Positions 26,055 through 36,300 of a stretch of DNA of 64,000 nt are shown one piece after another. The notes below the pieces were generated by a model. That model was given only the letters and a program-made list of their open reading frames with translations. It was not told the DNA's origin and made no database searches. Made by a program: the position numbers and the translations under genes. The DNA comes from Amycolatopsis vastitatis (GTDB lineage Bacteria > Actinomycetota > Actinomycetes > Mycobacteriales > Pseudonocardiaceae). The stretch spans positions 310,001 through 374,000 of the forward strand of contig NZ_NMUL01000007.1 of the NCBI RefSeq assembly GCF_002234595.1. The letters run 5' to 3'. Every line of letters begins with the position of its first letter. The stretch's first letter is position 1.

Positions 26055-26377
26055 CCACCGTCGAGGAAGGGCTGCACGCGCTCATCGCCCGCGGGTTCCG
26101 GTTCCAGCACATCGCCGACCGGCACGGGGAGCTGACGATCATCGTGGGCACGTACGGGTGGCCGAGGTTCAGCGACCGGATCGAGATCCACGGCGAACAC
26201 GAGGCATCGGCGGCACGCACGAGGGCCGATTCGGCCGAGGAGGCCGTGTGGAGCCACGACGGCGACGCCCTGTCGGTGATCGCCGCCCTGCTCGAACTGC
26301 CACCGCCGCCCGGGCCACCGGCTCCGGAGTGGTCCTTCGCGGACAGTTCCGGGCACACCGGCTCGGGGAAGCGGTGA
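26051..26377 (+). CDS. Small hypothetical protein beside the XRE regulator
   Basis: This 108-residue acidic protein (MTTVEEGLHALIARGFRFQHIADRHGELTIIVGTYGWPRF...) starts at GTG 26051, overlapping the preceding stop. It has plausible alternating hydrophobic pattern and no membrane segment. Function is unknown. From 26378 to 26755 there is no convincing gene; that stretch is less GC-rich and may hold the promoter region of neither neighbour in an obvious form. Confidence 0.5.
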   Translation: MTTVEEGLHALIARGFRFQHIADRHGELTIIVGTYGWPRFSDRIEIHGEHEASAARTRADSAEEAVWSHDGDALSVIAALLELPPPPGPPAPEWSFADSSGHTGSGKR

Positions 26378-26755
26378 TCGAGGCCGCCGGCCCGGGAATT
26401 TGCCCGATCGGCTTGGAGGCGGTGGACGTCATGGGGGTTCCGCGGTTTTCGACGGGGTTGGACCAGTCACCGTCCGTCCGTTCGCTGTCGATGGCGAGCC
26501 GCTGAACGGAGTCATGGCGGTGCGCCGTAGCGCTTCAATCCCCCGGTGTCCAGCGTTGTTGCACGGATTTTCCGACGCGAAACGAGACCGCTGACTCGCC
26601 GCGCGGCCGGCTAACTTCGTCCTGCTGCCGACTTTGGATGATTGTCGGTGAAGCACCCACGAAGCCATCTCGGTCTGGGAGGACATCATGGAGAGCCATT
26701 TCCGGTCGGAATGCCGCCGCGGGCACCATGACGAGTTCGGTCGCATTCAGCAGAA

Positions 26756-26983
26756 TCAAACCCGTCGTCCGTGGTTCATTTCTTCGAAGGACAGCACTTC
26801 GTGGCCGGTGTCCCAGAGCAGGGTCAGGAGCGCGCGTAGCGATGCCTGATCGATGTCTTCGACGATCAGTACCGTGCCGTCCGCGCCGGGTGCCGTCACG
26901 TGGTCGAACCGTGTCCGGATCACGTCCAGCAGGGTGCGGGCGATCGGCGCGCGCAGCCTGAGCTCGTAGCGGGTATGGACCAT
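26756..26983 (-). CDS. Small hypothetical protein downstream of the LuxR/MalT regulator
   Basis: The 75-residue protein (MVHTRYELRLRAPIARTLLDVIRTRFDHV...TVLIVEDIDQASLRALLTLLWDTGHEVLSFEEM) resembles the many small actinomycete proteins of a ferredoxin-like alpha/beta pattern. I recognise the pattern but know no function. I prefer ATG 26983, which begins the conserved part; the frame could start at 27037. It lies 66 bases after the regulator stop on the same strand. Confidence 0.6.
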   Translation of the reverse strand: MVHTRYELRLRAPIARTLLDVIRTRFDHVTAPGADGTVLIVEDIDQASLRALLTLLWDTGHEVLSFEEMNHGRRV

Positions 26984-27049
26984 GTCGTTCAGGAAACCCG
27001 TCGCCCGGGTGGCCGCGCACCACCCGCCCGCGAACATACCCGGGGTGGG

Positions 27050-29284
27050 TCAGATCAGGCCGAGGTCGCGCGCCGCGGTGACCGCGTCGTGGCGGGAGGC
27101 GACCCCCAGCTTGCGGTAGAGGCTCTTGTTGTACGCCTTGACCGTGTTGATCGACAAGTACAGCGCCGCCCCGATTTCCCGCTGGCTCGCCGGGCCTTGC
27201 AGCGCCCGCAGGATGGACATTTCGCGGTCGGTCAGTTCTTCCATGAGGGCGCCGGAGCGTTTCGCCGCGCGGGCGCCTGCCCGGCCCAGTCGCGCTTCGG
27301 CCGCCTCGAGTCGCTGTGCCGCGTAGGCGCTCACCGGCTCGTCGTTCACGACTTCCCGTGCGCGCGCCAGCGCGGCGAGCGCGGCGGGCCGGTCGCCGCG
27401 GGCGAGTTCGGCGTCGGCGAGGTAGAGCAGGCCCAGGAACAGCAGCGTCGGCCGGGGGTGGAGTTCGGCGAGCGTGACACCCCGGCGCAGCCGGACTGCG
27501 GCCGCTTCGACGTCGGCGCTCAGGTAGCCGCGCCGGCCCTCGGCGATGCGCAGCGCGGCCAGCCCCGGGGCGCTGGCCTCCTGCCGGTCGCGCTCGACGG
27601 CTTCGGCGAGCGGGCCGGTCTCGCGCAGCACCCGATCGCACTCTTCGCCGCGGCCGGACTCGACGAGGCAGACCGCCAGCGAGCCGCCGACGTTCAGCGC
27701 GACCCACGGCGGCCAGGAGTCGCGGTCGCGCCGGGGCCACTGATCGAGCAGGAGGGCGGCGGCCTCCTCGAAACGGCCGTCGAGAGCCAGTGCCCCGCCC
27801 AGCGCCAGGCGCACGTTCGGATGCCCGGGGGCACCGCCTTCGGTCTCCAGGTCGAAAGCCTCCTGCGCGAGCGCTACGGATCGCGCGGACTCGGCGTCGG
27901 GCCCGCCGAACGTCGCGCGCCAGCACAGGACGGCGGCCCGGAAGCTGTGCCAGCCGGAGGCCACGGTGTCGGGAGTGCCCGCCGCGTCGGCTGCGTCCAG
28001 CCAACGGTTCACACGCGCATGATCACCGCAAAGGGCCGCGGCATACGCCAAGGTCAACGCCAGCGTCGGTCCCACCGCGGAACCGGGCAACCGCTCGCCG
28101 AAGCGCAGGTAGGTGGCGGCCGCCCCGCGCGGGAAGAACCACGTCTCCGCGTTGTTCTCCAGGAGCCCGGCGGCGTCGTCGTCGCGGCCGGCGCGCTGCA
28201 GGTGGTGTACCGCATCGTCGATCCGGTCCTCGGCGGCGAACCAGGTCGCGGCCCGGCGGAGGACCTCGCGGGGGTCCGTCGTCGCCTCGCGGGCCAGCGC
28301 GTCGCGCAGCAGGCGGTGGAGCCGGTACCAGTGCTGTTCGTCGTCCAGGGCGGCCACGAACAGGTCGGCCCGGACCAGGTCGGCCAGCACCCCGGCCGAG
28401 CCGGTCACCTGCAGCGCAGCATCGCAGAGCGGCCCCGAGAGCCGTTCGAGCGGCGCGGCTCGCACGAGCAGGTCGCGTTGCGCGGGGGCGAGGGCGGGCA
28501 GGATCTCGGCTGCGAAGTAGTCCAGCAGATGCCGGTCGTCCCCGCCGGCCTTCGCCGGGTCGGCACGCAGCGCGAGGGCGGCCAGCTGCAGGCCGGCCGC
28601 CCACCCTTCGGTCCGTTCCCACACGGCCGCGGCCGTCGCGCCGTCGAGGTCGTTACCCGCCACCGCCGACACCAGGGCGACCGCCTCGTCCGGCGAGAAC
28701 CGCAGCTGCGACGCACGCAACTCGGTGAGCTCGCCGCGGGCCCGTAGCCGGGCGATCGGCAGCGGCGGATCCGTGCGCGCGGCGATCACCAGCCGCAGCG
28801 AGGGGGGCAAGTACGTCACGAGGAACTCGACTGCCTCGTGGATGCGGGGATCGGCGAGCACGTGGTAGTCGTCGAGCACCAGCACGTGCGGGCGCGTGGA
28901 CGCCGCCAGCTCGTTCAGCAGGATCGGCAGCGCGAGGTCGGTCGGCGCGACACCGGCCCCGTCCAGGGCCTGCAGCGGGCCGGTGCTGATGTCGTCGCTC
29001 ACGCGGTGCAGCGCGGTGAGCACGTAGCTCCAGAACCGCACCGGCTCGTCGTCGTTCTCGTCGAGTGAAACCCACGCGATGCGGCGCTTCTCGCCGGCGT
29101 CGGCCGCCCAGCCGCTCAGCAGGCTCGTCTTGCCCCAGCCGGCGGGCGCCACCACCACCGTCAGCCGGGTCTCGGCGAGGCGCAATTGCCGTTGCAGGCG
29201 TTCGCGCGGGATCGCGCCCGTGCGGACCGGGGGGATCACCTGTTTCACGGCGAGTAGTGGTCGTGCGGGCCTGTCCGACGTCAC
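27050..29284 (-). CDS. LuxR-family regulator of the MalT/LAL type
   Basis: The 744-residue protein has an N-terminal NTPase domain with Walker A (APAGWGKTSLL) and Walker B (HVLVLDDYH). A long helical-repeat sensor follows, and a C-terminal LuxR helix-turn-helix (ELTDREMSILRALQGPASQREIGAALYLSINTVKAYNKSLYRKLGV) ends the protein. It is an ATP-dependent activator type. GTG 29284 was chosen because AGGAG lies six bases ahead and the protein then starts at the family's usual place. It is divergent from the Tat-exported nitroreductase-like gene and is a candidate regulator of it. Confidence 0.87.
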   Translation of the reverse strand: MTSDRPARPLLAVKQVIPPVRTGAIPRERLQRQLRLAETRLTVVVAPAGWGKTSLLSGWAADAGEKRRIAWVSLDENDDEPVRFWSYVLTALHRVSDDISTGPLQALDGAGVAPTDLALPILLNELAASTRPHVLVLDDYHVLADPRIHEAVEFLVTYLPPSLRLVIAARTDPPLPIARLRARGELTELRASQLRFSPDEAVALVSAVAGNDLDGATAAAVWERTEGWAAGLQLAALALRADPAKAGGDDRHLLDYFAAEILPALAPAQRDLLVRAAPLERLSGPLCDAALQVTGSAGVLADLVRADLFVAALDDEQHWYRLHRLLRDALAREATTDPREVLRRAATWFAAEDRIDDAVHHLQRAGRDDDAAGLLENNAETWFFPRGAAATYLRFGERLPGSAVGPTLALTLAYAAALCGDHARVNRWLDAADAAGTPDTVASGWHSFRAAVLCWRATFGGPDAESARSVALAQEAFDLETEGGAPGHPNVRLALGGALALDGRFEEAAALLLDQWPRRDRDSWPPWVALNVGGSLAVCLVESGRGEECDRVLRETGPLAEAVERDRQEASAPGLAALRIAEGRRGYLSADVEAAAVRLRRGVTLAELHPRPTLLFLGLLYLADAELARGDRPAALAALARAREVVNDEPVSAYAAQRLEAAEARLGRAGARAAKRSGALMEELTDREMSILRALQGPASQREIGAALYLSINTVKAYNKSLYRKLGVASRHDAVTAARDLGLI

Positions 29285-29433
29285 GGCGCTCCTGACCTGC
29301 GGACGGCACCGCAACCCGACGGCGATTCTGCCAGGCCGGGCACCCCGGGTAAACCTGCGCCGGGGGTGGTGTGCGGGCACCCGGTCGACCGCGATTCTCC
29401 TGGCAGATCGGCCCGACCGACAGGAGAACCGAG

Positions 29434-30666
29434 ATGGCCACGATCGAGGACAACCCACCGATTGACGCCACCCCAACCACCACTGCTGGACCCGAGAGGA
29501 CCGTCATGACGCGCCGATCCACGTTGCGGTGGGCCGGTATCGGCCTCGGCACGGTAGCCGCCGCCGGTGCCGGCGTCGGCGGGACCCGGGCGGCCACGAA
29601 CGGCGCCTTCACCGCGGGATCCGGTGCCCCGTACGACCTCTGGCACGACTGGGCCACGATATCCGGCGTCGACCGGGTCGTCGCGGCCGGCGTTCTCGCC
29701 TGCAACCCGCACAACACGCAGGCCTGGCGGTTCGCCGTCACGGGCGACGTCATCGAGGTCCATTCCGACCCCACCCGGCGGATGCCCCGCAACGACGCGA
29801 GCGGCCGCGAGCACTTCGCCGGGCTGGGCTGCGCCGTGGAGAACATGGTGATCGCGGCCGGTTCGGCCGGCTTCACCGCCGAGGTCGTCCTGTTCCCGGA
29901 CGGCACTGCCTCGGACTTCGTCGCACGGATCGCCTTGCGCGCCGGCGGATCCGGACCGGACCGCGCGCTCGCCGACGCGATCCCGCGGCGGCACACCAAC
30001 CGCGGCCCGTACACCGGCGAACCCGTCGATCTGCGCGGCCTCGCCAGCCAGGCCTCGCGGATCGACGGCGCCGGGGTGCTGTGGATCACCGACCAAGCAG
30101 CCCGGGACCGGCTGGGCGCGCTCTACGTCGAGGCGACCGAGGCGATCACGGCCGACCCGGACCAGTCGGCCGAAGCGTTCGGCTGGTTCCGCAACGATCG
30201 CGGCGATATCGACGTCCACCGCGACGGGCTCACCCTCGACGGCCAGGGCCTCGGCGGGTTGACCCTGTTCGCCGCGAAACTGCTGCCGGCACAGTCGCGC
30301 ACCGACGGGGACGCCTTCTGGGTCAAGGCCACCCGCGAGGTGCACACCGCCACCGCCGCCGCGTACGGGGTCATCACCGTCGGCGACGTCGCGGACCGGA
30401 CCGCCCAGGTGACCGGCGGCCGGCTGCTGGCCCGGATGCACCTCGCCGCGACCTCGCTCGGCCTCGGCTTCCACCACATGAACCAGATCACCGAACGCAT
30501 CGACCGCGATCACGCGCTCGGCAGCCCCGACGTCTTCTCCCGCCGCTGGGCCGCCCTGCTCGGCCGCCCCGCCACCACCGGCCTGGTCTCCTTCCGCATC
30601 GGCCACCCCGAACGCACACCCGGCCTCAGCCCCCGCCGCAGCCTGACCGACGTCGTCACCAGGTGA
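29434..30666 (+). CDS. Tat-exported Acg/nitroreductase-family protein
   Basis: The 410-residue protein carries a twin-arginine signal (TRRSTLRWAGIG followed by an Ala/Gly-rich hydrophobic segment, about residues 26-50). The nitroreductase-like domain has the Acg hallmark ACNPHNTQAWRFAV and repeats the fold twice, as Acg proteins do. Acg relatives bind FMN but may not reduce nitro compounds. ATG 29434 has AGGAGA upstream; ATG 29506 would start closer to the twin arginines. It begins a group with a CPBP protease and an FAD monooxygenase. Confidence 0.8.
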   Translation: MATIEDNPPIDATPTTTAGPERTVMTRRSTLRWAGIGLGTVAAAGAGVGGTRAATNGAFTAGSGAPYDLWHDWATISGVDRVVAAGVLACNPHNTQAWRFAVTGDVIEVHSDPTRRMPRNDASGREHFAGLGCAVENMVIAAGSAGFTAEVVLFPDGTASDFVARIALRAGGSGPDRALADAIPRRHTNRGPYTGEPVDLRGLASQASRIDGAGVLWITDQAARDRLGALYVEATEAITADPDQSAEAFGWFRNDRGDIDVHRDGLTLDGQGLGGLTLFAAKLLPAQSRTDGDAFWVKATREVHTATAAAYGVITVGDVADRTAQVTGGRLLARMHLAATSLGLGFHHMNQITERIDRDHALGSPDVFSRRWAALLGRPATTGLVSFRIGHPERTPGLSPRRSLTDVVTR

Positions 30667-30673
30667 CCCGGCC

Positions 30674-31483
30674 GTGACCACCTACCTGGGCGAAGCGAGG
30701 TCACGCCCGGCCGTCGGCACGCCGGCGACCTGGGCGCGGTTCCTCCTCGGTTTCCTCATCCTGTGGGCGGTTCTCGCCGGCACGAGCGCGCACGACCCGA
30801 CCGCGCGCTGGGGACCGGCGATCCTCGCCGCGGTGGTGGCGGCGTCGCTCGGCGTATCCCGGGGCTTGTACCGCCTGTCGCCGCGCGAGGCGGTCCAGGC
30901 GCTGGGTCTGGGCCGGCCCGCCCGGCGCTCCCTGGCGGTGGCGGCCGTGATCTCCGTACTGGTCCTGCTCGTCTGGCCCACCACCGCGCTGCTCACCGGC
31001 GCTTCGATCCCGCTACGACCCGACTGGCCCGTGGTGCTCGTCGGCATCCTCACCCTGCACGGGCTGGCCGAGGAGCTGGTCTGGCGCGGATTCGTGTTCC
31101 GCCTGCTGGCGCGGGGCCGGTCGTTCTGGCCGGCGGTGTGCTGGTCGATGCCGTTGATCGCGGTCACGCACCTCCCGATCGTGGTGACGTCCGGACCGGC
31201 GATCGGCTTCGGCGCGATGCTGGTCGCCGCGATCACCTCGATCGCGTTGAGCCGGCTCTACGTCATGGGCGGCGGCACGCTGTGGGCGCCGGCGCTGCTG
31301 CACACGGCGATCGACAGCTTCAAACTCGTGGTCCTGCCCGCCGCGGCGCCGGCGGTCTACCCGTTCTTGATCATCGGATTCAGCCTCGTCGTTCCGCTGC
31401 TGGTGCTCCTCGTGCCTCCGGCAAGGCGAGCCGCCACACATCAGCCAACTCAGCCGGATTCTGCACACAGGAGGTCATCATGA
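30674..31483 (+). CDS. CPBP-family intramembrane metalloprotease
   Basis: This 269-residue membrane protein has about seven hydrophobic segments and the Abi/CPBP motifs: EELVWRGF (glutamate pair and arginine) and later THLPIV and HTAIDS-type histidines. Relatives cleave or modify prenylated or membrane substrates and some give bacteriocin self-immunity. It starts at GTG 30674, seven bases after the nitroreductase-like stop. Its TGA overlaps the ATG of the FAD monooxygenase, so co-translation is likely. Confidence 0.85.
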   Translation: MTTYLGEARSRPAVGTPATWARFLLGFLILWAVLAGTSAHDPTARWGPAILAAVVAASLGVSRGLYRLSPREAVQALGLGRPARRSLAVAAVISVLVLLVWPTTALLTGASIPLRPDWPVVLVGILTLHGLAEELVWRGFVFRLLARGRSFWPAVCWSMPLIAVTHLPIVVTSGPAIGFGAMLVAAITSIALSRLYVMGGGTLWAPALLHTAIDSFKLVVLPAAAPAVYPFLIIGFSLVVPLLVLLVPPARRAATHQPTQPDSAHRRSS

Positions 31484-32880
31484 TCGAGCGAACCACCGTC
31501 GCGATCGTCGGCGCCGGGCCCACCGGACTGCTGCTCGCCGGCGACCTGGCGCGAGCCGGCGTCGACGTGACCGTGCTTGAGCGACGCGGCACGGAGTCCA
31601 ACCTGACCCGCGCGTTCGGCGTCCACGCCCGGACGCTGGAGCAGCTCGACGCCCGGGGACTGGCCGACGAGGTCGTCGCCGGCGGTGCGCCGGTCGAGCG
31701 GCTGCGCCTCTTCGACCACCTGCGGATCAACCTGGCCACCCTGCCGACCCGGTTCCCGTACCTGCTGATCACCCCGCAGTACAACGTGGAAAGCGTCCTC
31801 GAGAAGCGGGCAACGGCGGCCGGTGCCCGCATCGTGCGTGACGCCCAGGTCACCGCGGTGCGCCAGGACGCCGACGGCGTGGCGCTGACCGTCGACGGTG
31901 CCACCGTGCGAGCGGACTACGCGGTCGGCGCGGACGGGGTGCACAGCGCCGTGCGAGACGCGCTGGGGCTGCCGTTCCCCGGCAAGTCGGTGCTCAAATC
32001 GATCATGCTCGCGGACGTGCGCCTGACCCACGCGCCGGAAGACGTCCTCGCGGTCAACGCGGTCGGCGACGCGTTCGCGTTCGTCGCGCCGTTCGGCGAC
32101 GGGTGGCACCGCATCTTCGCCTGGGACCGCCGCAAGCAGTTGCCCGACACCGCACCGGTGACGCTCGACGAATTCCGCGACGTGATGCGGCGTGCGCTGG
32201 GCACCGACTTCGGCCTGCAGGAGGCGCGCTGGATGTCCCGCTTCCACAGCGACGAGCGCCAAGCCCCGCACTACCGGGTGGGCCGCGTGTTCCTGGCCGG
32301 GGACGCGGCGCACGTGCATTCCCCGGCCGGCGGGCAGGGCATGAACACCGGGCTTCAGGACGCCGCCAACCTCGGCTGGAAACTCGCCGCCGCGGTCCAG
32401 GGCTGGGCACCGGACGGGCTCCTCGACACCTACGAGAGCGAGCGGCACCCGGTCGGCCGCCTCGTCCTGCGCAGCAGCGGCGCCATCATCCGGATGGCGA
32501 TGGTCCGATCCCGCGCCGGCCGGCTGACCCGCAACCTACTCGGTGGAGCCGCGTTGCACCTGCCACCCGTGGCCCGCAAGGCCGCCGGCACGATCTCCGG
32601 CATCGGGATCGACTATCCCCGGGCGCCCCGGGCACAGGACGTCCCCTTGCAGGATTCCCGGCGCTTGTACGAGGTGCTGCGCGCCGGCAAGTTCGTCCTC
32701 CTGGCGCCGGAGGAAGCCCAGTCCGCTTTGGACGGCCGGCACGACCGCGTGGTGCTGGCATCACCGGCCGACGCCACCATGCCCTGGACGCTGGTACGCC
32801 CGGACGCCCACATCGCCTGGCGCGGCGGACCCGCCGGCCTCCGCACCGCGCTCCTGGAAACCGGAACCCCTACCAGCTGA
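31480..32880 (+). CDS. FAD-dependent aromatic monooxygenase
   Basis: The 466-residue protein has the FAD-binding GxGxxG motif (VAIVGAGPTGLLLAGDLARAG), the DG motif (ADYAVGADGVHSAVRDALG) and the second flavin motif GRVFLAGDAAHVHSPAGGQGMNTGLQDAANLGWKLA. This is the PHBH/tetracycline-hydroxylase type (TetX/OxyS-like), which hydroxylates phenolic compounds using NAD(P)H. GAGGT sits a few bases before ATG 31480. A perfect hairpin at 32887-32922 follows the stop and may end the transcript. Confidence 0.88.
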   Translation: MIERTTVAIVGAGPTGLLLAGDLARAGVDVTVLERRGTESNLTRAFGVHARTLEQLDARGLADEVVAGGAPVERLRLFDHLRINLATLPTRFPYLLITPQYNVESVLEKRATAAGARIVRDAQVTAVRQDADGVALTVDGATVRADYAVGADGVHSAVRDALGLPFPGKSVLKSIMLADVRLTHAPEDVLAVNAVGDAFAFVAPFGDGWHRIFAWDRRKQLPDTAPVTLDEFRDVMRRALGTDFGLQEARWMSRFHSDERQAPHYRVGRVFLAGDAAHVHSPAGGQGMNTGLQDAANLGWKLAAAVQGWAPDGLLDTYESERHPVGRLVLRSSGAIIRMAMVRSRAGRLTRNLLGGAALHLPPVARKAAGTISGIGIDYPRAPRAQDVPLQDSRRLYEVLRAGKFVLLAPEEAQSALDGRHDRVVLASPADATMPWTLVRPDAHIAWRGGPAGLRTALLETGTPTS

Positions 32881-32886
32881 TTGCCC

Positions 32887-32922
32887 GCCGGCGGCGTTCG
32901 CTCCGGTACGAACGCCGCCGGC
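32887..32922 (+). terminator. Hairpin terminator after the monooxygenase gene
   Basis: The arms GCCGGCGGCGTTCG (32887-32900) and CGAACGCCGCCGGC (32909-32922) are exact reverse complements with an eight-base loop. There is no T-run, as is usual for actinomycete terminators. It sits seven bases after the stop at 32880. Confidence 0.75.
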
Positions 32923-32975
32923 GCCCCGGCCTGCTCAGCGCCGGACTGACTGAACCCCCGAAAGGCAGGAAGATC

Positions 32976-33221
32976 ATGAACGATCCCGACCGGGCCGACG
33001 TCTTCACCTCCGCAGGCAAGCGAGCTAGGCTGTGGCGCATCCCGACGATCTTGGCGGTAGCCACCGCTGGGCTCATCGTCTCGTCCATCGTCCTGGACGC
33101 CGGCAGCGAGCGCGCCCGCGATCTCGCCCTGCTCATCGGCGCGCCGACGCTGTACGTTCTGCTGCCCGCCACGGCGGTGAGCTTCGTCGTCGCGCTGGTT
33201 CTCCGGATCCGCCGCAGGTAA
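32976..33221 (+). CDS. Small two-helix membrane protein
   Basis: This 81-residue protein has two hydrophobic helices (IPTILAVATAGLIVSSIVL and LALLIGAPTLYVLLPATAVSFVVALVL) and a basic C-terminus. AGGAAG precedes ATG 32976. It lies after a strong hairpin, so it is likely separately transcribed. No function can be assigned. Confidence 0.65.
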   Translation: MNDPDRADVFTSAGKRARLWRIPTILAVATAGLIVSSIVLDAGSERARDLALLIGAPTLYVLLPATAVSFVVALVLRIRRR

Positions 33222-33268
33222 AGGTGTTCCCTTTTGGGTTCTATTGAGCGATAGTGGGGGAGTCTGTG

Positions 33269-33288
33269 GTTTTACAACGTTGTAAAAC
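33269..33288. promoter_or_regulatory. Perfect 20-bp LacI-type operator
   Basis: The core TTTTACAACGTTGTAAAA (33270-33287) is a perfect palindrome, extended by one G/C pair on each side to 20 bp. The central CG step and AT-rich arms are typical of LacI/PurR-family operators for sugar genes. It ends 14 bases before the ATG of the glycoside hydrolase gene, so a bound repressor would block it. No lacI-type gene is found in this window, so the regulator must act from elsewhere. Confidence 0.8.
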
Positions 33289-33302
33289 GTCCGGGAGGCT
33301 CG

Positions 33303-36300
33303 ATGCACAGGCGGCTGTCCAAGAGACGTAACCGACGCGGACGTGGCGCGATGGCCTGGCTGGCCGCAGCCGGCCTCGCCGCCCAGATCGCCTTCGCGGG
33401 GGTCGCGAGCGCGGCCGTCGACGTCTCGGCTTCCCCGGCGCCGGGGGCGGGAACGCACTTCCTCGACCACTCCGCCGCGCTCGCCGGTTACGCCGATCCT
33501 GCCTGGTACGAAGCGAACATCCCGTTCGTCGACCTGCCGGACGCCACGATGCAGAGCGTCTACTACTACCGGTGGCGAGTGTGGAAGGAGCACCTGCGCT
33601 ACACCAATCCCACCGACGGCTGGATCTCGACGGAATTCCTCGACTGCTGCGGCTACGCCGCGCCCTACCAGGCGATCAACGCGGCCGCGGGCCACCAGCT
33701 GACCGAAGGGCGCTGGCTGCGAGACCCCGGCTACGCCCAGGACTACCTGCGGTTCTGGCTCACCGGTCCCGGCGCCGGACCCAAGCCGGCCGTCGAGGAC
33801 GTCAACGCCGACACCACCGACTGGGCGCACGAGTACAGCGCGTGGCTGGCCACTTCGGCCTACGGCCAAGCCCAGGTGACCGGCGACTTCGCGGCCCTGC
33901 GCGAACTGCTTCCCGCCCTCGTGCGCCAGTACCGCGGCTGGGACAAGCAGTTCAACGCCGAGCTCGGCCTGTACTGGTCGGTGCCGGTCTGGGACGCCAT
34001 GGAGTACTCCGCCTCCTCCTACGAGTCGTCCAACCCGTACCACGGCGGCGCCGGGTACCGCCCGACGCTCAACTCCTACCAGTACGGCGACGCCGTCGCG
34101 ATCAGCCGCATCGCGGACTCGGCCGGTGACCACCGGCTCGCCGCCGAATACGCCCAGCGCGCCGCCGCACTCAAGGCCGCGCTGCAGAAGTGGCTGTGGG
34201 ACCCGAAACGCGGCTTCTACTACGCGATGGCCCGCGACGGCAACCCGGACCACCGGCTGTCCGGCAGCCGCGAGGAGATCGGGTTCGTCCCGTGGATGTT
34301 CGGCGCCGCCGGCTCCGGGAACAACGCGGCCTGGTCCCAGCTGCGCGACCCCGGCGGGTTCGCGAGCGCCTACGGCCCGACCACGGCCGAGCGGCGCAGC
34401 CCGTTCTTCATGAAGGACGCCGGCGACTGCTGCCGCTGGGACGGCCCCAGCTGGCCCTTCGCCACCTCGCAGACCCTCACCGGCCTCGCCAACCTGCTCG
34501 ACGACTACCCGGCGCAGGCCACGATCTCCAAAGAGGACTACGCCGCGGCACTGGCCACCTACGCCCGGACCCAGACCAAGGACGGCAAGCCCTACGTCGC
34601 CGAGGCCCACGACCCGGATCGCGACGCGTGGATCTACGACGGCCACGGCCGCAGCGAGGACTACAACCACTCGACCTACACCGACCTGGTCCTGTCCGGC
34701 CTGATCGGGCTGCGCCCGCAGGCCGGGGACACGCTGGACGTCCGGCCGCTGGCACCGTCCACATGGGACCACTTCGCCGCCGAGAACGTGCCCTACCACG
34801 GGCACAACGTGACCGTGCTGTGGGACCGCGACGGCCGGCACTACGGACAGGGCGCCGGGATGCGGCTCTACGTCGACGGACGGCTCGTCCGGCAGTCGGC
34901 GACGTTGCGGAACACCACGATCGACGTCGGCCGCCCGTGCACCCCCAGGACCGACGACCTCGTCAACGACGCCGCCAACCCGCTGCGCACCGGTTATCCC
35001 CGGCCGATCACGTCGTACACGTCGCCCTACGACAACGCGTGGAACGCCCTCGACGGCAAGGTCTGGTACAACGAGGTGCCCCAGAACACCCGGTGGACCA
35101 ACTACGCCTCACCGAACGCGAACGACTTCTACGGTGTCGACTTCGGCGCCCCGACGCCGGTCGGCGACATCCGCTGGCACGGCTACGACGACGGCGGCGG
35201 GGTCAAGCCGGCCGCGGCCTACAGCCTGCAGTACTGGACCGGCTCGGCCTGGCAAGAGGTTCCCGGCCAGGTCCGCGAACAGGCGAGGCCGGTAGGCAAC
35301 GGCGTCAACCGCATCACCTTCCCCGTCGTGACCACCAGCAAGGTCCGGCTTCTGTTCACCAACCCGCCGGGTGCGTTCGTCGGCGTCACCGAACTGCAGT
35401 CCTGGACGCCGTCGAGCCCGGACGCCCGGATCGGCGTCGGGCCCGCCAACGCCAACGGCGTCGTCACGGTCAGCCGGAGCATCCCCATCGGCGTGACGGT
35501 GCGCAACACGACGCAGAGCCCGCTCGTCTCGCCGCGGGTGAGCATCGCCGTGCCGGACGGCTGGTCGGCGACCCCGGCCGGGCGGCCCTCCGCCGCCGCG
35601 ATCCCGGCAGGCGGGTCCCGGACGTGGAGCTACACGCTGACGGCACCGGCGGGCGCCGAGCCGGGCAGCGCCGCGACGCTGACCGCGACCGCGTCCTACC
35701 GCGGCCCCGGCGGCCGAACGGAAACCACGCACCAGCGGCAGAACCTTCAGGTCGCCCATCTCGCGGGCCAACGCGATCCGGTCGGCGCCTGGCGTCTCGA
35801 CGAGGGCAGCGGCACGATCGCCCACGACACAGCCGGGTCCCACGACGCCAGCCTGACCGGTTCACCCGCCTGGGTTCCCGGCGTGACCGGCACCGCGCTG
35901 CAGCTCGACGGAACGGGGCAGTACGCGCAGACGAGCGGCCCCGTCCTGGACACCACGGGCAACTTCTCGGTCAGCGCGTGGGTCCGGCTGGACCGCACGG
36001 ACACGTGGGCGACCGCGGTCAGCCAGGACGGCGACCCGAGCAGCGGCTTCTACCTCCAGTACTCCGCGGCCGACAACCGCCTGGCTTTCTCGACCAGCGA
36101 GGGAAGAGCGCTGGCGGACGTGGCCCCGCAAACCGGGCGCTGGTACCACCTCGTCGGCGTGCACGACGCCGATGCGGGCAGCTACGTCCTCTACGTCGAC
36201 GGTGTGGCACAGGCCAAAACCTGGACCCAGCTCGCAGGCGATGCCGCACCGGGCTCCCTGGCCATCGGCCGGGCGGTCTCCGGTGGCCACCACAGCGATC

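Noticed and set aside
26688..26851. Small plus-strand frame with GGGAGG before ATG 26688
   Set aside because: The ribosome site looks good, but the peptide has poor coding character and overlaps the end of a better minus-strand gene at 26756-26983.
33269..33288. Palindrome before the glycoside hydrolase as a transcription terminator
   Set aside because: It has no loop and is AT-rich and perfectly symmetric, which suits a protein-binding operator better than an RNA hairpin. It also lies immediately ahead of a start codon.
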